A stretch of 64,000 nt of DNA from Eumeta japonica (lineage: Eukaryota > Arthropoda > Insecta > Lepidoptera > Psychidae). Position 1 is the first letter of the stretch, and each line of letters begins with the position of its first letter. The translations under genes were made by a program, and so were the position numbers. Under the pieces are notes generated by a model that made no database searches, was not told the origin of the DNA, and was given only the letters and a program-made list of their open reading frames with translations. The stretch covers positions 162,710-226,709 of the forward strand of contig BGZK01001022.1 of NCBI GenBank assembly GCA_005406025.1, written 5' to 3'. This document shows positions 49,335 through 60,321 of this stretch, piece by piece.

Positions 49335-52300
49335 TACTAATTGTTTAGAAAGTTTACATAAAAGACAATAATCTTTTTTAATTTTTTAAAAAAGACCCAA
49401 CTTTTAATCACCCTAAACCAACGAGATTGCATGAAAAGATTGATGGATGTCAGTGATGCAAAAATTGTACCATATGGAAATCTATAGTCTTTGCCTACCG
49501 GGAAATAGGCATGAGTTTATATTATTATTAAAATTTTGTTTTTTGAAATGACACACAGATAATTTTATTTATGTATGTAGATTTACGTGCAATCTTCTTT
49601 CTACATTAGAAATACAATGATTACCATTACCGAGATGTATTCACTGAAATCGATCATGTATCAAGTCTAAAAAATGTGTACACTGTCACACTTTCTTTTG
49701 TTGTTCCTCTTATTGTTTAGTCGATATCCACAACACAAATTTCACTATTTCATAACAATAATAATATCACTGGCCATTAATCTTCGTTCATAAACAGAAG
49801 ACACAATTGTGGCAAAACCGGAACTTCAGGGACATATGGTAGCCAAAACGTAGAATGATGTATAATTGTGTGAATGTGCCTTTGTAGAGCAAATTTGATG
49901 TTTACGTAATTAACCACATGACTATATACCCCTGTTAAATCATTTTGATAGCATTAAAAGTCACTGTTGAAACTATATCCGCTATATCTAAATGTTACTT
50001 TTAGGATCTTACTTTAATCACTTTTAGAACTAATATGACCATTAAAATAAATTTATTAAGTTGAAACATATATTTTTTTTAATATTTATAAAGGTTTTAT
50101 AGAAGAGCTCCTTCACGAATTTTAAATAACTTAATGAGTTATTTAAATAATTCAATCATTTTGGAATTGGTATGGTGTTTGACATTAGTGGAAATTCATC
50201 ATAAGACTTTGACATATAACTAATACATGTTAAATGTTACTTGTTATGTTTGCAGCCAAAAATGCGTAATGCACATTACATTGTACACACATATGTCGCA
50301 TAATGTTCCGATTAGAATCTTTAATACACGTCTAACCAATAACTTTTGTAGTCTCAATAACTTGGGTTTTGTATAATCTATGTGCAAATACTGATGCTTA
50401 GTAATTTCAATATGATGCCAAATTTTTGGCAAAATACAGTAGTTTCACATATTTCAAGGCTTAGTTTTCTGCCATTGTATTTTACTGGTTTTGCATTCAC
50501 TTTCAGAATAATTGTGGCTGACACTACCTGATAAAAACTGTTTAAATGATTATGATTTTTTTAATAGTTATGTATCCAAAAACTACAGGCTGTATTATTG
50601 TTACTTACCTGAGGCTATAAAGTAAGGTATTGGCCCTAAACCAAAACCATAGACTAGAACATAAGCCAACACTGTTATCATACACATGTATGGCATCCAA
50701 GATGCTAAATGCTGCAATAAAAAAAAGCAAATGAATATGGAGATAATTTATTACCATTTAGTTGGAATATTGATGTAACATTGAAAGATCACAAAAATGT
50801 AAATACTTTTGACACCAATACATCTACTTTTTAATAAATATTGATAAATAATTTATGGCAAATGTTTCCTTAGAATACCTAAACTAAAACTTTTTTAATA
50901 AAATAAATATGTAAAACAATTCATTGATTGATACAAAACACTTAAGTCTCACTTTTTCTTTGCCTCCTGTTCATAGTTTGATAATGGATTGTTCTTTTAT
51001 GATAATGTTTAATATCATTGTCATATATTACTGGCATGTAACTTATTTACAATAATTACCATAATATTTGTAAATCCCATAAAAATAAAAATTGGTTGCC
51101 TGTAAAGTCGGTATACGGGCGAAAGTTTTACGTGACAACGACTGAGTGGTAAAATCATTTTAATGTGAATATTCATTCGTATAGTAGGAAGAAGGATGAA
51201 ATAATAGTAACAATTTAAAACATTTATTTATACAAAGAATTATATTTAAAACATTAATTTATACAAAGAATCTCGCACTGAATTTCATATTAACAAAATT
51301 TTATTTTTACCTTTACACATACATACGTATTTATATACAAATATACATACAATAACTTGCAATACATTTCGCTCTTAGGCGGGCTAACTGCTCGAGTGGA
51401 AGGGACGCGTGCCTTTCACTTTTTATGTCTGTCTCTCTCGCTCTTAGGCGGGCTAACCATGCCCGAGTGGAAGGGACGCGTGCCTCTCACTCGCTCTCAT
51501 TGTGAGCGCATAACGTGAGCGGAGCGTAACGCAGTTTCTTGAAGTGTCACCCGGCAAACCAATTTATAAGACGTTGTCACGTCAAAAAACTGGGTTGTAA
51601 TTATGTATATAATAAATTAATCTTAATGGATTATAAATTTTGCTTTCCCCATTAATAGTTCAACATTATGTACACAAAGACTAAGTTTTAACTGATGCAT
51701 CCATTCATTTAATACAATACATGACATATATTATAATGAATTGAAATAAAAGATAAATATGCAAAACGTAAAAGAAAACTAAGATTCGGCAGATAATTTA
51801 AACAAACCGCCAATTCTTATGGATTACATTTACGAGTTGCATTTTTTTCTTATGGTGCAACCCACCATTAGTGATTTGGTTTTATTACAGACATGGTGAT
51901 TCTGATTATTCTAGTATAGTGGAATCACAACCACCATGTCTGTAATGAAAGGTGAATATAAGAGTGTGATTTATCCATTACAATAAAGAGGTTTCTCATC
52001 ATAAATCCTAATGACATATATTATAAAATGAAACAACCTAATATGCCTTATATTACAAATATGACTGGTATTCATTTTGCAACATTTGGAAATTCACAAT
52101 ATGGTTAAATAGAATACATTCAAATTTTATATAGATTATTTCTTAGAATATGAGAGAGAAAACTATATGCAAAAAAAAAACATATACAAAAAAATAACAG
52201 CAATGTTCAAGGAAAAACTGAGATCGGCATTGGGATCAGCATTGGAAACAGTTAGATAATAATTTATAGATTCATAAAGAAATAATTCATAAACTCTTTT

Positions 52301-55300
52301 TTATTGAATACCTAACAATTACCAATATTTCCTCATTATTATTTATAGCATAGCAATAATTAGGCTGTAGTCTGTTCTGAATTTCTTAAAAATATCCATA
52401 CCTGTTTTTATTGTTTAAAAAGGATTCTATTATTGATAAATATGAATTAATTACAATATGAAAGTCGCCTTTGACTGACTACCTTTTAGCAAGGCATGTC
52501 ATAATACCATTCACACGCGTGCATTCAAATATAAATTTTAACAAAAACTTAGTATTGCTGTGTATAATTTATAGTCATAAGTGTTAAATAATAAACTCAC
52601 CATAAGTCTAATGGAGATGGCTAAACATGCTAATATGACTGATGCTGAAAATATTGATATCAACAATAGAGGTCTTCTGCCGCACCTCGGAAGTAAGTGC
52701 AGCATCAGTAAAGCAGTGCAAACATTGATAAAACCACAGGCTATCGTCGCATACTGAGAACTGGATTTACTTAATTGTGCTTCTTCGAATATTGTATGAG
52801 AATAGTAAAAGACCTGTAATAAAATCTCATTTGGAATAGAATTTTATGTCAAATTTTGTTTAACACACAAGATAATGTAACAAAATAAAATAAAAGTGAT
52901 TCCAATATAGTGCGTAATAAGATAATATAAATTATAGTTAAAATAATATTATTTAATAAAGTAACTCCATCTTTGTCCACTAATAATGATCACACTGTAG
53001 GTACATTCAAAGATTTCATGATGTTAATAGCTTGAAAAGAGAGCAATGACGACAGAATAAATAAGAATGATGGCTTCCACCAAAAAGCATCAGATTCAAA
53101 TACTGATCATTGAAAATTTGACAAACAACATTTTAAAATCTAATCCAAATTAAAAGACATGCTCCGTGTCCAGGGGGAACACACTAAGCCATCCATCCTG
53201 GATGCTATACTCGCACAGACAACATTGATTGTTAAAAAGTTTTAACTTGCACTGGGCCACAGTAGAGGGCTAAACCTTCCAATATGGAATATGAAAAGAC
53301 TGTGGAAGTAGTAGACTAGACTATGTCGTAGACTACGTAAAGTGGACTACGGTCAATAGTACAGTGACAAAAATTTGACATGCTGCTCTCAATGCATAGA
53401 ATGCAGTTGAAATGTTGATACTTGTAAGTCAAATTACAATATTTAAACAGTTTTTGAAGAAATGGAATAAATTTCACAGTTGCAAATAAAATTACAAAAA
53501 AATACACATACCGCATTGATACCACTAGTTTGCTGTCCGGCTTGCATGCTACAAGTCAATAATAAAGGCATACGCAGCGTAGGGTCTCGCACCGCACGTA
53601 GAAGCCCCCAACGACCCTCTCCGTTAAAATCTATCGCATGAGACGCCCGAGCTTCCTCATGCAATCCTTCTATATCTTCTATTAGTAGACTGGCTGGAAC
53701 ACCACGTAGGCGAGACAATTCTGAAAAAAAATGTGCCAATCAATGAAAATTATTATTTTGTTTCATCGTTTTCAAGACAAACAGACAATTGAAGATAGAT
53801 ATTGTATAACTAATGGGCCACTCAGAGCGACTTTAAAGCCCATGCGGTGGGTAGATTAGTTATACAATACTATGAAACATGACAAGGAAAATAGTTTTTT
53901 TTTAATCAAGGCTTTCATAACTTATGCTTAATACCACTAAACATATATATATCGAACTAAATTTTTGCACATTCTAAAAAATATTTATTGAAGCATATAA
54001 TCTAAAATACATATTATGTTTGTACATTTTAGAAACAATGCTGTCAATTGATGCCCTACTGAGTGCTTCTCTCTAAAATTATTGTCAAATGAATTTCAAA
54101 ATTGCAATATAACTTGCCAAATATGCAAATTATTTATGCAAATTATACATATTTACTTAAAAAACATTGAACAAAGAACCTTCAAATATGATAGTCATTC
54201 ATATTTGAAGGTTCTTTGTTTAATGTTTTTTAAGTAAATATGTTATACTCCTAATATGCTTGTTATACACTATCCCATATGCATCCTCACATACCTACAC
54301 TTATACATACTATATTATAGACACATGCATGCATAAATAAATATGTAACACACATACATTCATACAAAAATTATACATAATTACACTATCATGTATTCAC
54401 ACATTATTTATTACATTGTTCTTTTTTTATTACGCACTCCATTCTGACTATCAAGTAATGGCAAATACTAAAAGGGTCCGATTGAAAACCAGTGCTGCAG
54501 TGAACCACTGCATGTTTTGCCGAGTTAAGCACCTGTCTGACATCACAAATAGATACATATATGCACAATCTTATAAATAAATATAAGTTTAATTATAAGT
54601 TTTAATATCTATATATATATAAGAGATTTCCACCCATATATTGACTCATCACGATATCTCAGGAACCATAAGACCTAGAGACTTGAAATTTGGTAGGAGT
54701 ATTCCTTTCGGGGAGTAGAAGTCAGCTAAGCGATTTTACGAAATTCCCCCCGCAAGGGGGTTGCGGGGGCGTAAATTAAAAAAAAAATAACATTTTCAAG
54801 TTATCGTTCTTATAGGTATAAAACTTGGCCAGAATATTCTTTTTAGCATGCTTGAATTTACTAAATACGAATTCCATGACCATCCACCCTCAGAGGGCTG
54901 TGCGGGGGAGTCAAAAATTCGAAAAATTTGTGTCTTTCAATCTATAGCGGCTATAACTGTGAAACTTGGCCAGAATATTTTTATTGGCATGTTAGATTTC
55001 ACAAAGAGAGAATTTTATAACATTCCACCCCCAGATTGCTGTGCATGAGTGTTCAAAATTTTAAAAATTTGTATCTCCCAATCTATAGCTCCTACAACTT
55101 TGAATATTTTTTTCTGGCGTGTTCGAATTTACCAAGAAAGTGATAAACGAAGTCCACGCGGACGGAGTTGCGAGCAACAGCTAGTACAATATAAAACTGT
55201 ATGCATACTGTATACAAATGTCAAATATAGAAATTCTATATCTAAAGTTAGCTATAACAGACAGACACAAGTGATCTTAAAAATATTTCATTTATTTGTT

Positions 55301-58300
55301 TTAAGTTATAGTACCCAATAAAAATTGCACACTTAATGTAATGAAATCCAAATAAGTAAGATCCCTTGTAGTGGAATTGCTAACATAAAATTTATATACT
55401 TAATAAGGTCATAAAAGGAAGCAGTGAGTCACTTGATGGATTACAAATAATTTACTTCTAAGGTGTATATCATAATAATAATAAACAAAATTGATCAATC
55501 TTAAGCCAATGTTATTCCTTCCACAAAACATACTTTTCTAATAATGTTCCTGACCTATTTTCTGTAAGGAGAAATGTAAGAGCAACAAACTCAATAAGTA
55601 AATAAATAATATATGTAAGCTTTGTACTCATACTGTATGTGAATGCAGCCTTTGAATTGAGTGTGTGAACACTACCTAAGAGAATGACGTTGTACACAAA
55701 GAATGACATTGACAGACGGGATTCATGAGAGAGAGAGAATTATAAAACTGCTCGTGAAATTATTTAACTTTTATTAACTTAATTAGTCTTTGAGATATTT
55801 GTTAAAGTAAACTTACTAAAATAACTAACTAAAGTAATACATCGTCGATCTACTAAAATATTGGAAGTAAAAAACCTTAATTGTCGATTTTTCTATTTTA
55901 GGTTAGTAGTTATAACCTGATCGGTTATACAATATGTGAATATTTATGTTCAATTAATTTACGTGCTATAATTTGTTTATTTAAAATAAACTTTTCTATT
56001 TTAGATAAATCAATTGGTGTTTTTTTACTCCATTACCAACTGACATATTACATATATATTCAAATACAGCTTAGGTATATGGAAAACTTGTCAAGTATGA
56101 GTTCGCGTCACACAGAGGGTTATGGATGATACACTAATAATATTAAAAAAAATAATAAAGGTGTGAAATTATCAACAAAGGGCTTTAAACACTAATATGA
56201 GAAAAAATCTTTTGCCTAACTTTTTAGAACACTACTTTGAGATAGCTACATAGTTTACAGAATATTATAGTAATACATATTTATAATAGTAAATTATGTT
56301 TAAAATAAAAAATCAGTTTAGATTGCACATAAGAAATATTAAGTAGGCATAATTATTGATGGTGCTAATAAAGAACCACCTTTTTACAAATGGCAGTTGA
56401 CACATTTTTTAAGATAAGAATCCGAGTTTAAAGGAGTTATGCTGTACAAACAGACACACATAAAAGTCGCAAATTAAAATAGATCCTTCATTTAAATGCA
56501 TATTAATTTTAAAAGATTTCAATACAAAATATTAGATTTGTGTCATATTACAATATGACGCAAATACAAGTCATATAAACAAATTGTGCATGTCTTTGAA
56601 CTGGCGACATAAACTGCAGTGTATATTAACCATTTCAACTTTATCTGTTATGTAAGCATTAACCACTCTCACTTGTGGCTGGTTGCAGTGCTGTTTTGCT
56701 GGGCGGCTGACCGCATTGCACTGCATAACGCCTACTCGTGACATTCCATTTACTATTAAAATTATATTTTTATGTATCCTCAATTTTCGTATTGTACAAA
56801 CTATGATTCAAAAACTGAGAATACTACCCCAGGATAGATAGTATGTATTAATTAAATATTTAAGTATCTCAATACTATATCCGCGTGTACAATGACTCAC
56901 GCCACGCAATGCGGTTCAAAAATAGTAAAAAATTTGGCTGTAATAGACATAAAAGTTACCGGGGGTTCTATTCCATGAATGACTATCGTGCCCCACTAGT
57001 CAGCTAGAGGACACATATGGACCTCACGTTGTACAAGAACACAATGGTGACATTTGTTGGTTAAACTGTGAACTACATGCAATACCTATTTCAATATTTT
57101 TTATAAATACATTGCTATATTAGATTACTTAAAATATATGTTATTATTAATAGATTTAGATATTTAGCTAAACATAGTTTTCACACCATCGCTTGCCAAT
57201 AGAAAGCATTCGGGCACTAGCTATCCTTTTCAGTAATATCATTAAATTTCTTATGGTATGCAGCTTTAATTTTCATATGTGTTTTCGATGACAGCATTGT
57301 TGTTTCATAAAGTACATCTCTATTTTCAATATAAATTTAAATTTTTTTTGCACAATTTAAAACACTGAACAGAAAATATATGCTATATTTGTTATTTTTA
57401 TAACAATTACTAAAGTTATTTAAGTGTTAAAATATTAACAACTAATGCAAACATCACAAAACCAAAATTGAACTGAAATATGTAAGCTTCTTTCAGTCTT
57501 AATTAAATCTTGAAATAATTATAGTGTTACAATACAAAAATTTATATTAACAATACATTCAAAAGATAAATCAAAACCTGTACCTTGCAAAGCTTTCTCT
57601 TCATTCCGTCTCACTAAAAATAAATATTTGGGACTCTCAGGCAGCACCAACAAAACGGGCAAACATACAATGACTAGCACTGCATAGACGGCAAGCAAAT
57701 ATGTCCAATCATCAGGTCTACCTGGAATTAACAATAAAATATTCAGAATATCTTATCTCCGACTTTAACATAAGCAATGTTTAATTTCAAGCTTTTTTTT
57801 TCCTTTTTGTACTTATATTTGTTATGTTTTCATATTTATGACAAATTTGGATGTATCCTTTAAGTTAAATGAAAACATATGTGGGATACTTGTATTTTAT
57901 GTAATACATTTTATATTTAGGAATTGGTTTACAACTAGCACATTTGGAATATTTTTTTTTTATTTAAAATATACTACTATTTTCTATCTATTTAATTAAC
58001 TCATTTGTGCATGATAAGTATGTAAATGAATTCTAATCAAACATATGCGTCACATTATGGAAATGCAACATAATATTCCATAGGCAAATATAATGAACAT
58101 GAGAAAATAGATTATGCTATTGCTCTGTCTATGAAAGGATGCCGTAGTTATTTCATACTAAAATATTTTAAATCCATACATAAAAAGTGATAAGTGAATT
58201 AAAAATTCAAACTATGCAGAATATTTAACAACTGACCTAATAGAAACTCAAGGCCCATAACCTGTCCCACGAGCACGCCCACATTGACGCCCATTGGACA

Positions 58301-60227
58301 GGCGACACCAGTAGCTCCTGTCAACCACAGAGGGGCCAATTCTGTTAGATACATTGGCACTATACTAGTTGTTAAGCCTGTAAAAAATTGGAGGTGATTA
58401 GGTTATTGTTTAATGTGTGAATTGTTATAAATTATAAAATATGTTGATAAAAATTTAAAATAACATATTTATTATGCTATATTATGGCTTATCTATAATA
58501 TATTTACGAATAGAAAATTTTAATAGACTGACAAAATAATGAAGTATCACAAAAATTTGTTCATAGTCTTTCTTCATAATCATTGCTTTCAAATATTATT
58601 ATCACATTGTATTTTGTTTTTTAGAAAAGCCAATATAATGTTGTAACAGATAATAACGTCTAATTAAATTAATAAATAATAAACAATGAACTTTTTATAA
58701 AAAAAATATAAAACATGTACCACCAGATAGACCAACAAGTAGTCGACCAAGGACCAGCATTTCCACCGAATTCGCTATACGGCACAACAGGAACATAAGA
58801 GCACCAGCCAAGTATAACAAACTAGTAACTATAGTCGCATTTTTCCTGTGTAAGAAAGAAAATTTAACATTTAGACATACAAATATAATACTATATCTGT
58901 GATAATACTTGAATATTGCCTATAACTAACTAATATATAAGGTTGGGGAAATTTTTTTTCCATATTTTATATACAAATTCAAGATAATTTTTCATCATCT
59001 CTTATTAAATTTAATTATAATATATATATTTTTTGTTCATTAACATGTTTGTTCAATAATATGTTACCATTTTGTTCAATAACCACAGAAATTCATTGAA
59101 CTGCAATTGATAATACACATCAATTCTTGCAATTATTTATTTACTTCATTCAATTGATTTATTTACCAAAATCAATATAATATATATTTAAACTACCAAA
59201 ATATTTTTATTAACTGTGAATGACTTACTTATTCTTTATGTGATTAATGTAAAAATATACACTTTATATGCTTTAGCTTATTTTTTTTATGTACATATAT
59301 CTTTTATGAGAAATAATCAGCTTTCCATAAATAAATAAATTTATTGTTAAATTTCAATATGTAAATATGTTTTAACTTACCTAAATATTATAAATGAAAA
59401 TAAAACAGAAACATACCTCCCTAAGTAATTCGCAACATATGCACCAAAAATGGAACCTGTACATCCTCCAACTATGAAGATTGAAACAACAAAAGACCAA
59501 ACTATATTCATCATTTTATCATCTAGCACTACATTGTAGTGTGTAATTATGCTTTGGTTGCAAAATTTTAATTACCTGTATTGAAAAACATTACATAAAA
59601 ATTCACCAAAACAAAAAATATAAAAACAATAAAATATGTTTTGAAATCACGAAACATATTTCATATTAAATATATTTTATATTATATATTAGTGTAAAGT
59701 ATTTCCTAAATATATAATTGTACAATAAATACAGGATAGTAATGTTTAAATATAAATAAAGTATTACCTTAGCTGGAGTATTGATCACACCAATATTAAA
59801 ACCCATAGGGAGTGAAGAACCCAATGTGGTGGCTACAAGTGCCAAAATTAAATAAAAAGACCATCCAGACTTATAATGTAGAGATGGTGTTAAATGCTGG
59901 TGCTCTGCAGCAGTCTATAATGCAAAAATATGATATTTTAAATATAACATGAAAAGACACACTTTAATGACAAAAAGTGTACACATTCATTTATGTTGCT
60001 GAGAATAAGAATTTATTTTCACAATTACAATAGTTTATTTAGTTTAAAGTTGTATAGAGAAAATTTAAACTTGAATATAAACTTATGACGATAAGTTTAG
60101 CTTGCTAAATTAAATTCTAATAGTAGAAATATGAATTTTATATGTGATTTCATGAGATTTTATACAAAATAAAAATAAATAAACTCACAGAAACATTATC
60201 CGCAAAACCTTCGGCATCCATCTTCAT
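45743..60227 (-). CDS. GLUT/SLC2-type facilitative sugar transporter, about 510 residues, eleven exons, one apparent frame break
   Basis: Minus-strand exons: 60189-60227, 59768-59914, 59417-59575, 58721-58845, 58237-58377, 57584-57721, 53512-53720, 52601-52813, 50609-50711, 46827-46995 and 45743-45833. All have GT-AG junctions. Apart from exon 3, phases agree throughout. Exon 3 has one extra base, in an AAAA run near 59566-59569 (minus strand), needed to pass from VIK to FCNQS. Corrected length is 511 codons with TAA. Family marks in order: GFNIGVINTP in helix 1, LGRK after helix 2, LVLPESPKYLF before the central loop, AGQQTSGINAVFYYS in helix 7, CGRRPLLL after helix 8, GFGLGPIPYF in helix 10, NWGGNF in helix 11, and YFPETYGRTPTQV at the end. 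The pattern is of the GLUT1-4 type rather than trehalose transporter type. Expected role is passive hexose uptake at the plasma membrane. The residues equivalent to human GLUT1 Arg153, Gln161 and Trp388 are Thr, Pro and Tyr. Start: the upstream ATG of two (MKMDAEGF). It may be a diverged paralogue or a decaying gene. Confidence 0.85.
47289..48215. mobile_element. DNA element with about 110-bp terminal inverted repeats
   Basis: The left end CGCTTGCCTGCAACATGC, then CCCACCGCTGACCCTCGAAT, is matched by the inverse of the right end, CGCTTGCCTGCAATGC, then CCCACCGCTGATCCTCGAAT. Similarity continues, with gaps, through CAAATGAT to GATTGACAGA, about 110 bases in all. The 927-base element lies in intron 10 of the transporter. 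No transposase is recognisable and no target duplication is clear. A one-ended fragment of the family lies at 3385-3441. Confidence 0.7.
49265..49333 (+). repeat. (AT)n then (GT)n compound microsatellite
   Basis: About 29 AT units (49265-49322) pass directly into about five GT units. It lies in intron 9 or 10 sequence of the transporter region and is a likely polymorphic site. Confidence 0.9.
49378..49525 (-). repeat. Inverted, uninterrupted copy of the TTTCCCAGAAG family
   Basis: On the minus strand: CATGCCTATTTCCCGGTAGG, GACTATAGATTTCCATATGG, ATCACTGACATCCATCAATC, then CTCGTTGGTTTAGGGTG. This copy shows the two halves of the repeat adjacent, which are split by the LINE at 13482-15635. Confidence 0.7.
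51097..51600. repeat. Dispersed repeat with an internal 69-base tandem duplication
   Basis: It starts near CCTGTAAAGTCGGTATACGG, then CGAAAGTTTTACGTGACAAC. It contains CGCTCTTAGGCGGGCTAAC twice (51370 and 51439), each followed by CGAGTGGAAGGGACGCGTGC. It ends near AAGACGTTGTCACGTC, whose CGTTGTCACG is the inverse of CGTGACAACG at 51131. GC content is well above that of the host intron. From memory this is a common moth and butterfly repeat. Confidence 0.55.
51884..51946. repeat. Hairpin with perfect 15-bp arms
   Basis: ATTACAGACATGGTG at 51884-51898 is exactly inverted at 51932-51946. Pairing continues imperfectly inward (TTCTGATT against TTGTGATT), giving about 24 paired positions. It lies in intron 8 of the transporter. 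Confidence 0.65.
53800..53869. repeat. Short inverted repeat flanking a GC-richer core
   Basis: TATTGTATAACTAAT at 53800-53814 is exactly inverted at 53855-53869, around a 40-base core holding GGGCCACTCAGAGCG. It is about 80 bases from the exon ending at 53720. It may be a miniature element. Confidence 0.6.
54148..54242. repeat. Near-perfect 44-bp hairpin with 7-base loop
   Basis: Arm 54148-54191 and arm 54199-54242 are inverse copies with a single difference, which in plus-strand RNA would be a G-U pair. The loop is 54192-54198. The arms run from CATATTTACTTAAAAAACAT to CTTCAAATATGA. It lies in intron 6 of the transporter, whose transcript would be from the opposite strand, where the one difference is an A-C mismatch. 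Confidence 0.85.
54608..55184 (+). mobile_element. Helitron-like element with internal diverged tandem units
   Basis: The end GCGAGCAACAGCTAG followed by T fits the CTAG|T terminus of insect Helitron-like elements, and the start TCTATATATATATAAGAG fits their 'TC' 5' end. There are no terminal inverted repeats and no target duplication, as expected. Inside, three to four diverged units of about 115-125 bases repeat 'ATAAAACTTGGCCAGAATAT.. GCATG.T..ATTT.. CCACCC..GGGCTGTG'. No helicase is present. It lies in intron 6 of the transporter. Confidence 0.6.
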
Positions 60228-60272
60228 ATTTTAAAGTTATTGTTATGTATCTATAATTTTATTATTTACAAG

Positions 60273-60278
60273 TTTATT
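60273..60278 (-). terminator. Polyadenylation signal of TMEM107
   Basis: Minus-strand AATAAA (plus TTTATT) begins 44 bases past the TMEM107 stop codon and 46 bases before the start codon of the sugar transporter. Confidence 0.5.
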
Positions 60279-60321
60279 AGTCCAATGAATTAATGACTAC
60301 ATACAGCATTGACTGTGTGTG

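Noticed and set aside
54848..55321. Frames of 66 and 90 codons
   Set aside because: They lie in or run out of the Helitron-like repeat array and are not conserved between its units.
56570..57010. GC-richer patch with GCAATGCGGT / ACCGCATTGC inverted pieces
   Set aside because: Only about 10 bases pair and no flanking duplication is visible, so I do not call an element.
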